DNA from: Peptoniphilus equinus
Lineage (GTDB): Bacteria > Bacillota > Clostridia > Tissierellales > Peptoniphilaceae
DNA: 64,000 nucleotides
Assembly (NCBI RefSeq): GCF_027921445.1
Contig: NZ_CP115667.1
Span: forward strand, 1,302,001-1,366,000
Direction of reading: 5' to 3'
Shown piece by piece: positions 26,953-35,292 of this stretch; within the stretch, counting starts at the first letter, position 1, and each line of letters opens with the position of its first letter. A program made the position numbers and the translations under genes. Under the pieces are notes generated by a model. The model was not told the origin of the DNA, did no database searches, and saw only the letters and a list, made by a program, of their open reading frames with translations.

Positions 26953-27960
26953 TCAGCTCAATTCTTCTTTTAATGCTTTTTCCTTCTTAATCAGTTCAGT
27001 CAGTTTTGGTACAACTGCATTCAAGTCGCCGACAACACCAAGGTCAGCCACATCATAAATTGGTGCATCTTCCACTTTGTTTACAGCGATGATAAGATCG
27101 GAATCTTCCATCCCTGCAAGGTGTTGGATTGCGCCGGAAATACCGAAGGCAAAGTACAGTTCAGGACGAACAGTTTTACCGGTTTGACCGACTTGACGAT
27201 CTTTTTCAATCCATCCGGAGTCAACAGCAGCTCTTGAAGAGGATACTTCGGCGCCAAGGACGTCAGCCAGTTTTTGAAGTTCGTCAAAGCCTTCAGGACC
27301 ACCCAGTCCGCGACCGCCGGAAACCAAAATCTTAGCCTCAGTAATATCTTTCTTCTTATTGTCATGTTTTGCAATTTCACGAATGGTAACATTCATGTCA
27401 GCATCGGTAAATGCCACTTGTTGTTCAATAACTTCGCCGTCCGTTTTATCGACATTGACTGATTGCATAACGCCGGGACGAACCGTTGCCATTTGAGGAC
27501 GGAAATCTTCACAAACGATAGTAGCCATAAGGTTACCGCCGAAAGCAGGACGAGTCATGAGCAGATTATTGGTCTCTTCATCAATTTCCAACTTGGTACA
27601 GTCGGCAGTAAGACCGGTATGAATACGTGCTGCCAATCTTGGTGCCAAGTCACGACCGATGGATGTTGCACCGTAAAGGACAATTTCAGGATCATTAGCT
27701 TTAATTACTTCATAAATGGCCTTCGCATAAGGTTCGGTCACATATTCTTTAAGCATAGGGTCTTCAACGACGATGACTTTGTCAGCGCCGTGTTTAAAGA
27801 GCACGCCGGTTTCGCCTTTAACATTTTCACCAACGAGCATCCCTACCACGTCTTGTCCCAGTTTATCAGCAAGTTGACGTGCAATTCCAAGAAGTTCAAT
27901 ACCTACTTTTTGGATTTTATTGTCACGTTGTTCAATAAATACAAATACATTTTTTGACAT
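26953..27960 (-). CDS. etfA: Electron transfer flavoprotein subunit alpha
   Basis: 335 residues. N-terminal domain VFIEQRDNKIQKVGIELLGI; C-terminal FAD-binding domain with VSGGRGLGGPEGFDELQKLA, VGQTGKTVRPELYFAFGISG and the conserved AIQHLAGMEDSDLIIAVNK. Pairs with EtfB. In anaerobic Firmicutes, Bcd-EtfAB couples crotonyl-CoA reduction by NADH to ferredoxin reduction (electron bifurcation); that role is inferred from the neighbouring genes. Confidence 0.97.
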   Translation of the reverse strand: MSKNVFVFIEQRDNKIQKVGIELLGIARQLADKLGQDVVGMLVGENVKGETGVLFKHGADKVIVVEDPMLKEYVTEPYAKAIYEVIKANDPEIVLYGATSIGRDLAPRLAARIHTGLTADCTKLEIDEETNNLLMTRPAFGGNLMATIVCEDFRPQMATVRPGVMQSVNVDKTDGEVIEQQVAFTDADMNVTIREIAKHDNKKKDITEAKILVSGGRGLGGPEGFDELQKLADVLGAEVSSSRAAVDSGWIEKDRQVGQTGKTVRPELYFAFGISGAIQHLAGMEDSDLIIAVNKVEDAPIYDVADLGVVGDLNAVVPKLTELIKKEKALKEELS

Positions 27961-27972
27961 AATCCCTCTCCT

Positions 27973-28767
27973 TTAGATAATGTACTTTTCTTGAAGCTTA
28001 GCCACAATAGCTTGAGCTGCTTCATCGGCACTTAGATCTTTGACAAGCTCACCTTGACCCTTGCCTTGTTTAGGGAAGGATTTTTTAACTTTAGTTGGAG
28101 AACCTTTAAGGCCAAGGTTGGATGGATCGAGATGTTCTTTAATGTCTTCATAACCCCAAACCTTAACTTCTTTTTGGTAAGCCTCATAAATTTTGCCAAT
28201 AGTCATATAACGTGCATCAGCCACTTCAGAAAGGGTGGTAATCAGACAAGGCATCTTCACATCAATAACGTGGTATCTGTCTTCAAATTGACGGTGTACA
28301 GTGACGGTATCGCCGTTAACTTCCACTTCTTCAGCATAAGAAACTTGTGGAATGTGAAGGTGTTCTGCAATTTGCGGACCAACTTGCGCCGTATCGCCGT
28401 CGATAGCTTGACGTCCTGCAATAATAAGGTCATATTCCAGTGCTTCTAATGCACCTGCAATGGTACAAGAAGTTGCCCAGGTGTCAGCGCCGCCGAAAAC
28501 ACGGTCAGAAACCAGGATAGCTTCATCTGCGCCCATTGCAAGGGCTTCTCTGAGTGCCACATCTGCTTGACCAGGTCCCATGGACAGTGCGGTGACATGT
28601 ACATTTTCAGGATCTTTATCTTTAATTTGAAGGGCAACTTCAAGACCTGCTTTATCATCAGGATTAATAATGGAAGGCACGCCCTCACGGATCAGAGTAT
28701 TGGTTACCGGATCAAGTTTAACTTCATTGGTGTCCGGAACTTGTTTCATACAAACAACAATTTTCAT
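27973..28767 (-). CDS. etfB: Electron transfer flavoprotein subunit beta
   Basis: 264 residues: KIVVCMKQVPDTNEVKLDPV at the start, ALSMGPGQADVALREALAMG, and GRQAIDGDTAQVGPQIAEHL, the adenosine/FAD-binding region of EtfB. Twelve bases before etfA and 11 after the acyl-CoA dehydrogenase. Confidence 0.97.
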   Translation of the reverse strand: MKIVVCMKQVPDTNEVKLDPVTNTLIREGVPSIINPDDKAGLEVALQIKDKDPENVHVTALSMGPGQADVALREALAMGADEAILVSDRVFGGADTWATSCTIAGALEALEYDLIIAGRQAIDGDTAQVGPQIAEHLHIPQVSYAEEVEVNGDTVTVHRQFEDRYHVIDVKMPCLITTLSEVADARYMTIGKIYEAYQKEVKVWGYEDIKEHLDPSNLGLKGSPTKVKKSFPKQGKGQGELVKDLSADEAAQAIVAKLQEKYII

Positions 28768-28778
28768 CTTTTTCCTCC

Positions 28779-29921
28779 TTATTTGACACCCATCCAGGAA
28801 GAAACAACCATGCGCATAACTTCGGAAGTCCCTTCATAGATTTCAGTGATCTTCGCATCTCTCATCATACGTTCAATTGGATAGTCACGAGTATAGCCAT
28901 AACCACCGAAGAGTTGTAAACAGCGACGTGTGATATCAGAAGCCGCTTCAGAAGCAAAGAGCTTGCACATTGCAGCCATATGTCCGTAAGGAAGACCGGC
29001 ACCCTTGGTAGAAGCTGCACGGTATACGAGAAGTTGTGCCGCATCAGCAGTTGTCTTCATATCAGCAAGTTCAAATTGGGTATTTTGGAATTGGGAAATG
29101 CGACGGCCAAATTGTTTTCTTTCTTTGACATAGTCTAAAGTCACATCAATAGCGCCTTCAGCGATTCCCAGGGCTTGAGATGCAATACCGATACGTCCGC
29201 CGTCCAAAGTCTTCATGGCAATCTTGAAGCCTTTGCCTTCTTTTCCAAGAAGATTTTCTTTAGGGATGCGCAAGTTTTCAAATACCAACTCGCAAGTGGA
29301 TGAACCACGAATACCCATTTTGATTTCAGGTTCAGATACGCTGAATCCCTTCATGCCGCGTTCAATAATAAATGCGGAAATACCGTGATTACCTTTAGTC
29401 TTGTCCGTCATCGCAAAGATAACGAAAGTATCTGCAAAACCTGCATTGGTAATGAAAATTTTGGAGCCGTTGATAACCCATTCGTCCCCATCGAGAACAG
29501 CTGTAGTTTGTTGTCCGGATGCATCAGTACCGGCGTTTGGCTCGGTCAAACCGAATGCACCGATCTTCTTTCCGCTTAACAGATCAGGTAAGTATTTTTG
29601 TTTTTGTTCTTCAGTACCGTTTTCAAAAATAGGTGCACAGCAGAGTGAGGTGTGTGCAGACACAACAACCCCTGTGGTCGCGCAGACCTTAGAAAGCTCT
29701 TCGACAGCCATGGCATACGCTAAGTAGTCACCGCCTTGTCCGCCGTATTCCTTTGGAAAAGGAATACCGAAGAAACCGTAACGTGCTAATTTCTTAAGGT
29801 TTTCCTTTGGAAATTCTTCCGTTGCATCCACATCAGCAGCAACCGGTTCAATTTCATTTTGAGCGAAAGAGCGGTACATTTCTTGAATGAGTAAGTGCTC
29901 TTTATCCATAGTAAAATCCAT
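28779..29921 (-). CDS. bcd: Short-chain acyl-CoA (butyryl-CoA) dehydrogenase
   Basis: 380-residue flavoenzyme. VSAHTSLCCAPIFENGTEEQ, AFGLTEPNAGTDASGQQTTA and ITNAGFADTFVIFAMTDKTK line the FAD site; YEGTSE with the catalytic Glu (about residue 363) is near the C-terminus. Order bcd-etfB-etfA is that of bifurcating butyryl-CoA dehydrogenase complexes, though thl, crt and hbd are absent here. The start is ATG 29921, with GGGGG upstream; an in-frame extension to 30137 lies over the promoter and is not protein-like. Confidence 0.94.
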   Translation of the reverse strand: MDFTMDKEHLLIQEMYRSFAQNEIEPVAADVDATEEFPKENLKKLARYGFFGIPFPKEYGGQGGDYLAYAMAVEELSKVCATTGVVVSAHTSLCCAPIFENGTEEQKQKYLPDLLSGKKIGAFGLTEPNAGTDASGQQTTAVLDGDEWVINGSKIFITNAGFADTFVIFAMTDKTKGNHGISAFIIERGMKGFSVSEPEIKMGIRGSSTCELVFENLRIPKENLLGKEGKGFKIAMKTLDGGRIGIASQALGIAEGAIDVTLDYVKERKQFGRRISQFQNTQFELADMKTTADAAQLLVYRAASTKGAGLPYGHMAAMCKLFASEAASDITRRCLQLFGGYGYTRDYPIERMMRDAKITEIYEGTSEVMRMVVSSWMGVK

Positions 29922-29970
29922 GTAAATCCCCCTTAATTTAGTTGTTAATAAAATAACACACTTGATTCTA

Positions 29971-29998
29971 ATTATACCATGCTTTGTTAAAAAATCAA
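29971..29998 (-). promoter_or_regulatory. Promoter of bcd-etfBA
   Basis: Minus strand: -35 TTGATT (29993-29998), 16-base spacer, -10 TATAAT (29971-29976), about 50 bases before the bcd start. Confidence 0.8.
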
Positions 29999-30119
29999 CA
30001 ATCACCTGGATGTTTCCGCCTTCATTGTACCATAGCCACACGAAAATAAAAGGAGGAAAAGTTTTTCCTCCCCTTTTGTCTGCTGTGTACTGCAACAAAG
30101 CACATCGTACTGACAGCCA

Positions 30120-30144
30120 TAAAAAAAGAGCCGACATCGGCTCT
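30120..30144 (-). terminator. Terminator of ribU
   Basis: GAGCCGA / TCGGCTC stem (30128-30134 and 30137-30143) followed by T7 on the minus strand, just after the ribU stop. Confidence 0.9.
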
Positions 30145-30148
30145 CTAT

Positions 30149-30751
30149 TTACGCTCTAAAAAGCGGACTGATTTTCTTATAGATCAACAACGTCACCAGT
30201 GATGTTAAAAAGGCTTTTAACAGATTGAACGGCACGATACAATAGATCATAATGTCCCACAAGTCATGGACATTGCTGTTCACAGCATGACTTGCATTGA
30301 CGATGGCTTCCATCGGCATAAAGTTCGAATAGAGCGGGAAGATAAAATAGAAATTGGAAATCACCGCCCCGAAAGTCATCACTACAGCACCTACCAACAT
30401 CCCCATCATAGCACCTACAAAGGTGTGCTTTCTTTGATAAATGAAACCGGCCGTAGCAGTGAATATAGAGGCCAACAAAAAGTTGGATAGTTCACCGACA
30501 AAGCCCGTGGATGTGCCTTGAAGGAGAATATTCAGGATATTTTTTAAAGCGCTGATGATAATCGCCGCCACCGGACCCATGGTAAATGCGCCGATAAGCG
30601 CAGGCAGTTCGGAGACGTCCAGCTTAATAAAGGACGGTACCACAAAGGTCACCGGCACCTGAAACATCATAAGCACTACGGCAATGGCACTTAACATGCC
30701 AATACGACTGATAACACGTACATTAACTCGAGTTCTTGATACTTTGTTCAT
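30149..30751 (-). CDS. ribU: ECF transporter riboflavin-binding subunit
   Basis: 200-residue S-component with about six membrane helices: ISRIGMLSAIAVVLMMFQVP, then FIKLDVSELPALIGAFTMGP (RibU-like), ALKNILNILLQGTSTGFVGE and FIFPLYSNFMPMEAIV. It binds riboflavin and works with a shared ECF energising module not in this window. The function is strongly supported by the FMN riboswitch directly upstream. The start is ATG 30751, with GGGAGG in position; the longer frame runs into the riboswitch. Confidence 0.93.
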   Translation of the reverse strand: MNKVSRTRVNVRVISRIGMLSAIAVVLMMFQVPVTFVVPSFIKLDVSELPALIGAFTMGPVAAIIISALKNILNILLQGTSTGFVGELSNFLLASIFTATAGFIYQRKHTFVGAMMGMLVGAVVMTFGAVISNFYFIFPLYSNFMPMEAIVNASHAVNSNVHDLWDIMIYCIVPFNLLKAFLTSLVTLLIYKKISPLFRA

Positions 30752-30775
30752 AGGTCCTCCCGTAAATTTGGGCTC

Positions 30776-30802
30776 AAAAAAAGCCCGACAACTTCGGGGC
30801 TT
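30776..30802 (-). terminator. Riboswitch-controlled terminator before ribU
   Basis: AAGCCCCGA / TCGGGCTT stem (30781-30802) followed by T7 on the minus strand, between the FMN aptamer and ribU. It is the expected off-state expression platform. Confidence 0.9.
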
Positions 30803-30817
30803 AAAACTGCATACGCA

Positions 30818-30926
30818 ATCTTCTTCCATCCAGACTATACTGTCGGTACTTGAATTGCACAAGTTCAATCTCAACGAGACTCGCGGACTTTACCGCCGGT
30901 AGGGACTTTCACCCTGCCCTGAAGAC
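30818..30926 (-). promoter_or_regulatory. FMN riboswitch (RFN element)
   Basis: The conserved aptamer is clear on the minus strand: 5' TCTTCAGGGCAGGGTGAAA, then CCCTACCGGCGGTAAAG, a variable arm, CCGACAGTATAGTCTGGATG and the closing GGAAGAAGA. P1 forms from TCTTC and GAAGA. With FMN bound, transcription would stop at the hairpin at 30776-30802, lowering RibU. Confidence 0.96.
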
Positions 30927-30944
30927 TTTTATTAACTTGCCTAT

Positions 30945-30973
30945 ATTATACCATCCTAATACACAAACTGCAA
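30945..30973 (-). promoter_or_regulatory. Promoter of FMN riboswitch-ribU
   Basis: Minus strand: -35 TTGCAG (30968-30973), 17-base spacer, -10 TATAAT (30945-30950), starting transcription close to the aptamer 5' end. Confidence 0.85.
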
Positions 30974-30989
30974 CCTTTCATACAAGCTT

Positions 30990-31673
30990 TTAATAGATAA
31001 ACTCTAAAAGACTGAGCAGCGCCAAATGAACAGGATAAAATGCGTAAAATACGTACTTTAAAGGTAGGCCTCGCTTCCCATTGTAGGCATAGAGAAGCGG
31101 TGCTACTAGAAAAGTAAAGGGCATCCCTTCAAAATAGAATGCAGGAATGACCGCCACGGCTTGAGCTTTGCGATGACAGCGCAGAACATAAAAAATTGCT
31201 GCGGCTACGATACCGTTAATGCCGTAATCCGCATGGATAAACTCCGCACCAAGACCAATGGCAACCGCGACTGCCGCCATAAGCAGGCCCCGCACTACCT
31301 TGTGTGGGACTGCGGCACCGAGCCACTTAAAGGCCGCAAACATTCCCACAGCAAGAGCCAACTCAAAATAGACATTACTGAGGGGACTCAGGGCGCCGAA
31401 GAGGGCATAGTCAAAAAAGACTTCGGAAATGACGGCAAAGATAACCAGACGCGAAGCAAACCTCGGGACACTCCGAGTATGGTAAAATCCCTCCACCAAT
31501 AAAAAGAGAAAGATGGGGAATGCCCAGCGCCCCATCATGCGCATCACTTCATACGCTTTGAAACTGTCAGCGCCGAACCAGGCATTTAAAAATCCCAGTC
31601 TGAAGAGCGTGACAGCGCTATGGTCTATCATCATGGATAGTATGCCAATAAGTTTTAGGGTGGAAGAACTCAT
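30990..31673 (-). CDS. TraX-family membrane protein
   Basis: About 227 residues with seven to eight hydrophobic helices; STLKLIGILSMMIDHSAVTL at the N-terminus and MMGRWAFPIFLFLLVEGFYH are TraX-family hallmarks. The plasmid F TraX acetylates pilin, but in Firmicutes chromosomal homologues have no known role; no other conjugation gene is nearby. The start is ATG 31673, with GAGG six bases upstream; a TTG at 31685 would overlap the upstream gene's stop. It begins just after the L,D-transpeptidase gene, so both are co-transcribed. Confidence 0.85.
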   Translation of the reverse strand: MSSSTLKLIGILSMMIDHSAVTLFRLGFLNAWFGADSFKAYEVMRMMGRWAFPIFLFLLVEGFYHTRSVPRFASRLVIFAVISEVFFDYALFGALSPLSNVYFELALAVGMFAAFKWLGAAVPHKVVRGLLMAAVAVAIGLGAEFIHADYGINGIVAAAIFYVLRCHRKAQAVAVIPAFYFEGMPFTFLVAPLLYAYNGKRGLPLKYVFYAFYPVHLALLSLLEFIY

Positions 31674-31681
31674 ACAGGGCC

Positions 31682-33064
31682 TCAAATCATTTGTGTGGTG
31701 GAATCATAGATCACAACAGGCATATTGTAAAAGGTGTTGTCATAGAGCTGAGCCATGACTGCCGGCGGTGTGTTGACACAGCCGTGAGAACCGTTCGTGC
31801 GGTAAATAGTATTGCCATATTGGTCTCGCCATTCGGAATCATGCACCCCACAGCCTGTCCAGTCAAATGGAAGCCAGTAGTTTACGTGAGACTCCCACGT
31901 CTTACCTTTTAAGATGCGATCCGTCTCTCTGGACCAGATTTTTTGGGTACCGGTAGGCGTACTGTTCCCCTCATTCGGATTGCCGGTGACAACAGGTGTG
32001 TCCAACACCAGTTGTCCTTCCCGATAGAGCCACATATGTTGACGCCCCAAGTCAATTTCAATATAGCTGTTGCCGACATCATTTTGAGCACGACTGTGAC
32101 CTTCCAGCTTATACACCGGCTTCATGGTGACCGTCTTGCCGTCATTCAATGCCTGCACTAAGGCATCCGTGGTTTTTCCAATATCGGTGAGCCATCCGTA
32201 GATACCTCCGGGAACTCTCGCCACACCAAGACCTGTCGTGCTGAAGTCTCGTGTTCCTTTAAACGTGTCGTAGGCCTTTAATGTGGTGGCCACATAATTT
32301 TCAACTAAGCTCTTGTCAACAGTAAAGTTGCCCTTATCATCGATCCCATAGAGATTCGCCAAGCGATCCGCCTGCAACACTTCCTGTCTATCGGCGAAAT
32401 CATACGTGATAGAAAAGCCGAGCACGCTGTTCTTCCCATCCCGAAGTGCAAGAAGCTGAGGGTCATCTTTGGTCTTTTGCGGTGCGATGTAAATCTCAGC
32501 CGCATCTAAATCCAACACGTCATCACGATTTTGAATCGCTTTTTCCACCGCAGCGGTGAACTTCGCCGTGTCAATAGTGTTGCCCAAAACCTCTTCCTGA
32601 ATGGTAAAGGCGGTGCCGTCATAGATAACCTTCGCATCTTGCGGCGCAACTCTCGGGGTGCTTAAAAGCGTCAAGCCGGAGAGTACCGTCTGAAACTCGG
32701 CACGATCCATCGTACTGACACTCGGTGCTTTATACTGTTTATCTACCAAAAGATATAGCGGCCAGTACATTGGGTTTTGAGCCACCTCAGCACCCTCTTT
32801 TAAACGGTCAGTATAATCAAACGCCGCTGTCGGGATCACCTCTTCCCCATCCCGCTCCTTGAGAGTGAGCGTATAATTATCGTAAATGGCATTGTAATTT
32901 TCCTCAAGTTCAGATTTTGCCGTAAGACTGAAATCTTTGCCGTTAATATAGGTGCGAGGCATATAGATGTCGTTAAAGAATAGCGCGCCCAACACATAGA
33001 CCCCGACAATGGCCAAAAGGATAAGGGCCAAAGACAGTTGAAAAAATCGTTTCATACTTCCCAA
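31682..33064 (-). CDS. L,D-transpeptidase with peptidoglycan-binding domain
   Basis: 460 residues, with an N-terminal membrane anchor (about residues 8-29), a middle region of the YkuD-associated peptidoglycan-binding type (residues about 30-320, with FTVDKSLVENYVATTLKAYD), and a C-terminal YkuD catalytic domain. The active site is NGSHGCVNTPP (Cys nucleophile, His, SHGC motif); earlier come YIEIDLGRQHMWLYREGQLV and VVTGNPNEGNSTPTGTQKIW. It would make 3-3 cross-links in the wall or attach proteins to it. The last gene downstream encodes TraX. Confidence 0.94.
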   Translation of the reverse strand: MGSMKRFFQLSLALILLAIVGVYVLGALFFNDIYMPRTYINGKDFSLTAKSELEENYNAIYDNYTLTLKERDGEEVIPTAAFDYTDRLKEGAEVAQNPMYWPLYLLVDKQYKAPSVSTMDRAEFQTVLSGLTLLSTPRVAPQDAKVIYDGTAFTIQEEVLGNTIDTAKFTAAVEKAIQNRDDVLDLDAAEIYIAPQKTKDDPQLLALRDGKNSVLGFSITYDFADRQEVLQADRLANLYGIDDKGNFTVDKSLVENYVATTLKAYDTFKGTRDFSTTGLGVARVPGGIYGWLTDIGKTTDALVQALNDGKTVTMKPVYKLEGHSRAQNDVGNSYIEIDLGRQHMWLYREGQLVLDTPVVTGNPNEGNSTPTGTQKIWSRETDRILKGKTWESHVNYWLPFDWTGCGVHDSEWRDQYGNTIYRTNGSHGCVNTPPAVMAQLYDNTFYNMPVVIYDSTTQMI

Positions 33065-33131
33065 ACTTTCTATTTAATCCTGCATGATACTACATACTAC
33101 ACAATACCGTACGTGCAGCCGTGACGACAGT

Positions 33132-33386
33132 TTATTCCTGAATCATCTTGCTGATATCCATAAGATACTGATAAAACTTGCGAAGCGCATCAGTATAATC
33201 GGTATTGTGTAGATACCCACAAACCGTATCAAGTACCTTCTCTTCCCGACTTTTATCTAAAATTTTTATATCATGTTCTCTTTTGTAATCACCGACGGCT
33301 TTCACCACATTCATCCGCCGTTCAAAAAGAGCGGTCATCTCTTTGTCAATCTCATCGATAGCATCGCGATAATCTTTAAGTTCCAC
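33132..33386 (-). CDS. Chorismate mutase, AroQ type
   Basis: 84-residue all-helical protein converting chorismate to prephenate. The N-terminal ELKDYRDAIDEIDKEMTALF with FERRMNVVKAVGDYK holds the conserved Arg and Lys of AroQ enzymes. It stands alone, not fused to a dehydratase or dehydrogenase. The start is GTG 33386, with AGGAGG upstream. No other shikimate gene is in the window. Confidence 0.88.
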   Translation of the reverse strand: MELKDYRDAIDEIDKEMTALFERRMNVVKAVGDYKREHDIKILDKSREEKVLDTVCGYLHNTDYTDALRKFYQYLMDISKMIQE

Positions 33387-33655
33387 AGTGCCTCCTCATT
33401 CCATCGTACCATGACAAGAAGATGTTTCTGCGCATGGCGACAATACCAATTTACCTACTTAAATTATAGCAAATATAGACAACCGAAAGATAGTACGCCG
33501 TGTTACGGAGCCTAACACCGAATTTGAAATCCGCCGAAAACAAAGCGAGAAGTCATGCCCCTTCAGTACTACGCTAAGCTACGGACCTTGTCCCGACTGA
33601 CAGTATCACCCCGTGACAGCACGTACCGCAACCTTGTGACGGGATGCACAGGCGC
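33387..33655. other. Intergenic upstream of chorismate mutase
   Basis: Holds a clear minus-strand -10 TATAAT (33463-33468) about 75 bases before the chorismate mutase start, without a convincing -35. The rest (33490-33655) is unstructured and contains no supported gene. Confidence 0.5.
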
Positions 33656-33687
33656 TAAAAAAGTTGAGAACCTCAGCTCTCAACTTT
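33656..33687 (-). terminator. Terminator of the glycosidase gene
   Basis: AAAGTTGAGA / TCTCAACTTT stem (33660-33669 and 33678-33687) followed by Ts on the minus strand, immediately after the stop of the GH26-like gene. Confidence 0.9.
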
Positions 33688-33692
33688 GTCTT

Positions 33693-35192
33693 TTATCGAT
33701 TGTTCGGCAAGTACTTATCGAACAGATAGACCAGCTCATACGGACGATCAATGTTGTAAATCCGCGCTTCATTGCCGTTGGCATCCTTGTCGACACCGTC
33801 CCACCAGATGGCCACCTTTATCTTGGGGTACTTTGCCAGAGCTTTAAACATATCCTCCGCCCACAGTACTTTATCCCCGCCTACAGTGGACGAAGAGAAT
33901 TCTGTAATCATCAGCGGCTTGTCGTAACTGTTCACCATTTGATTGTACAGCGGACCATAAAGGGTTTCAAAACTCTCCCACTTTTCATCCTCATAGTAGG
34001 TGCCTGTGTTATAAAGTGTCATCCCCACAATATCGTACTTGGTACTGTCAGGACGGTATTCACTGCCATAGTTGTACTTAAAGTTCGGGAAATTCCGTCC
34101 GTTGGGATTGAACACAAAGAGCGTATACGGCAAAGCCCCTTCCTCACTGAAAATAGTATAGAGATAATTATAGAAGGCTTTGTAAATGTCGCTGTCAAGT
34201 CCGGTGTTGTAGGCGCTGTACGCACACCAATCGCCATTCATTTCATTGCCGATACGAAAGAGCACCGGCGTCTGAGCCTTGGCTACCATTTGCGCCATCT
34301 CACGCAGGTACGTATCATAGTCGCCGTTTAAGACGCGGTAGGTCTCATTGAGATTGTCTTTAATTTGTGTTTGAAAAGTGAGTTCCACCACCCGATTTTG
34401 TAGTTTGGCCGCATGAAGTGCGTCTTGCACATTGGAATTCGGATAGTTGAAATCCTGATACACCAGCATATATTTAAACGTGTGGTGAAGGGCATTTTCA
34501 ATGGTGCCTAGTTTTACATTCCTCCAAAAGTCTACAATAAATACCCCCCACTCCGTAGGCTTCTCTTTTAAAAAGTCATCATTGTAGACATTATAGGTCA
34601 CATCGGACAGAGTTCGTGTCGTATTGAAATAGTTTTGAGGCACTTTGTCCGGTGCTTTTGGCACAGCTGTTATATTAAAGCGCACGGACTCGGCGATGGG
34701 CACCAACAGCGCTTCATTGATCGGCGTACTGCTTTTTGCCATCACAGTGAGGACTTTGCCTCCCAGATTTTTCATCAACACCATATAGTAAGGTTTATCC
34801 TCGGCCACTTTAGAGAGATTCGGCCGATTGAACAGGATCTTGTGCATAGTGCCGTTTTTTGTAGCCACGTTGCCATCAAAGCTCACGTAGTGTTCCTTGC
34901 CTTTTTTTATCCCGGCTACAGAATACACTTCATAGTCTTGATAAGAAAACCCTTTATCCAATGTGTCCACATAAATTTTCAAATGGACATCAAAGAAGTC
35001 GGCCTCCAAGGCGTTCATCTCCCCTTCATGGGTGATGGTGCTCCCGCCTGGAAGCTGGACGGTATAGCCGTCTTGGAGATTTTGAACTTCCATAGTGTAC
35101 TCGTTTAAGGCCTTAGAATGGAAATTCCCGGCATAAACGTTGTGGGCCGAGAATAAGATAAGTGTCATAATCCAAATTTTTATGTATTTCAT
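33693..35192 (-). CDS. Secreted GH26-like glycoside hydrolase
   Basis: 499 residues with a signal peptide (residues 1-21, cleavage about VYA-GN). The C-terminal half is a glycosidase TIM barrel: VLFRIGNEMNGDWCAYSAYN holds the likely acid/base Glu and KPLMITEFSSSTVGG the likely nucleophile Glu, an arrangement seen in GH26 (beta-mannanase and related) and distantly in GH5. IAIWWDGVDKD-like KVAIWWDGVDKDANGNEARI closes the barrel. The N-terminal 200 residues look like a beta-rich accessory domain. The polysaccharide target is uncertain; exopolysaccharide or mannan are options. Monocistronic. Confidence 0.8.
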   Translation of the reverse strand: MKYIKIWIMTLILFSAHNVYAGNFHSKALNEYTMEVQNLQDGYTVQLPGGSTITHEGEMNALEADFFDVHLKIYVDTLDKGFSYQDYEVYSVAGIKKGKEHYVSFDGNVATKNGTMHKILFNRPNLSKVAEDKPYYMVLMKNLGGKVLTVMAKSSTPINEALLVPIAESVRFNITAVPKAPDKVPQNYFNTTRTLSDVTYNVYNDDFLKEKPTEWGVFIVDFWRNVKLGTIENALHHTFKYMLVYQDFNYPNSNVQDALHAAKLQNRVVELTFQTQIKDNLNETYRVLNGDYDTYLREMAQMVAKAQTPVLFRIGNEMNGDWCAYSAYNTGLDSDIYKAFYNYLYTIFSEEGALPYTLFVFNPNGRNFPNFKYNYGSEYRPDSTKYDIVGMTLYNTGTYYEDEKWESFETLYGPLYNQMVNSYDKPLMITEFSSSTVGGDKVLWAEDMFKALAKYPKIKVAIWWDGVDKDANGNEARIYNIDRPYELVYLFDKYLPNNR

Positions 35193-35264
35193 GATCCCTC
35201 CTCGTAAAGTAATATACAGGTTTTACCCTGCTTTATCAAGACCTGTCCACGCCTTTGAGAGCTA

Positions 35265-35290
35265 TAAAAAAACCTCACAGCGTGTGAGGT
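35265..35290 (-). terminator. Terminator of gntR regulator
   Basis: ACCTCACA / TGTGAGGT stem (35272-35279 and 35283-35290), 3-base loop and a T-run on the minus strand. Confidence 0.9.
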
Positions 35291-35292
35291 CA

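Noticed and set aside
30049-30077. GGAGGAAAA/TTTTCCTCC inverted repeat near 30050-30075
   Set aside because: The hairpin lies in the bcd upstream spacer and not after any gene; the T-run is weak and no function could be supported.
28779-30137. N-terminal extension of the acyl-CoA dehydrogenase
   Set aside because: The extra 72 codons cover the promoter (29971-29998) and the ribosome binding site clearly selects the ATG at 29921.
30752-30874. N-terminal extension of ribU
   Set aside because: The extra codons fall inside the FMN riboswitch and its terminator, so they are leader RNA.
33555-34331. 258-codon plus-strand frame opposite the glycosidase
   Set aside because: It begins in the spacer but most of it is antisense to the glycosidase catalytic region. 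No ribosome binding site or family features.
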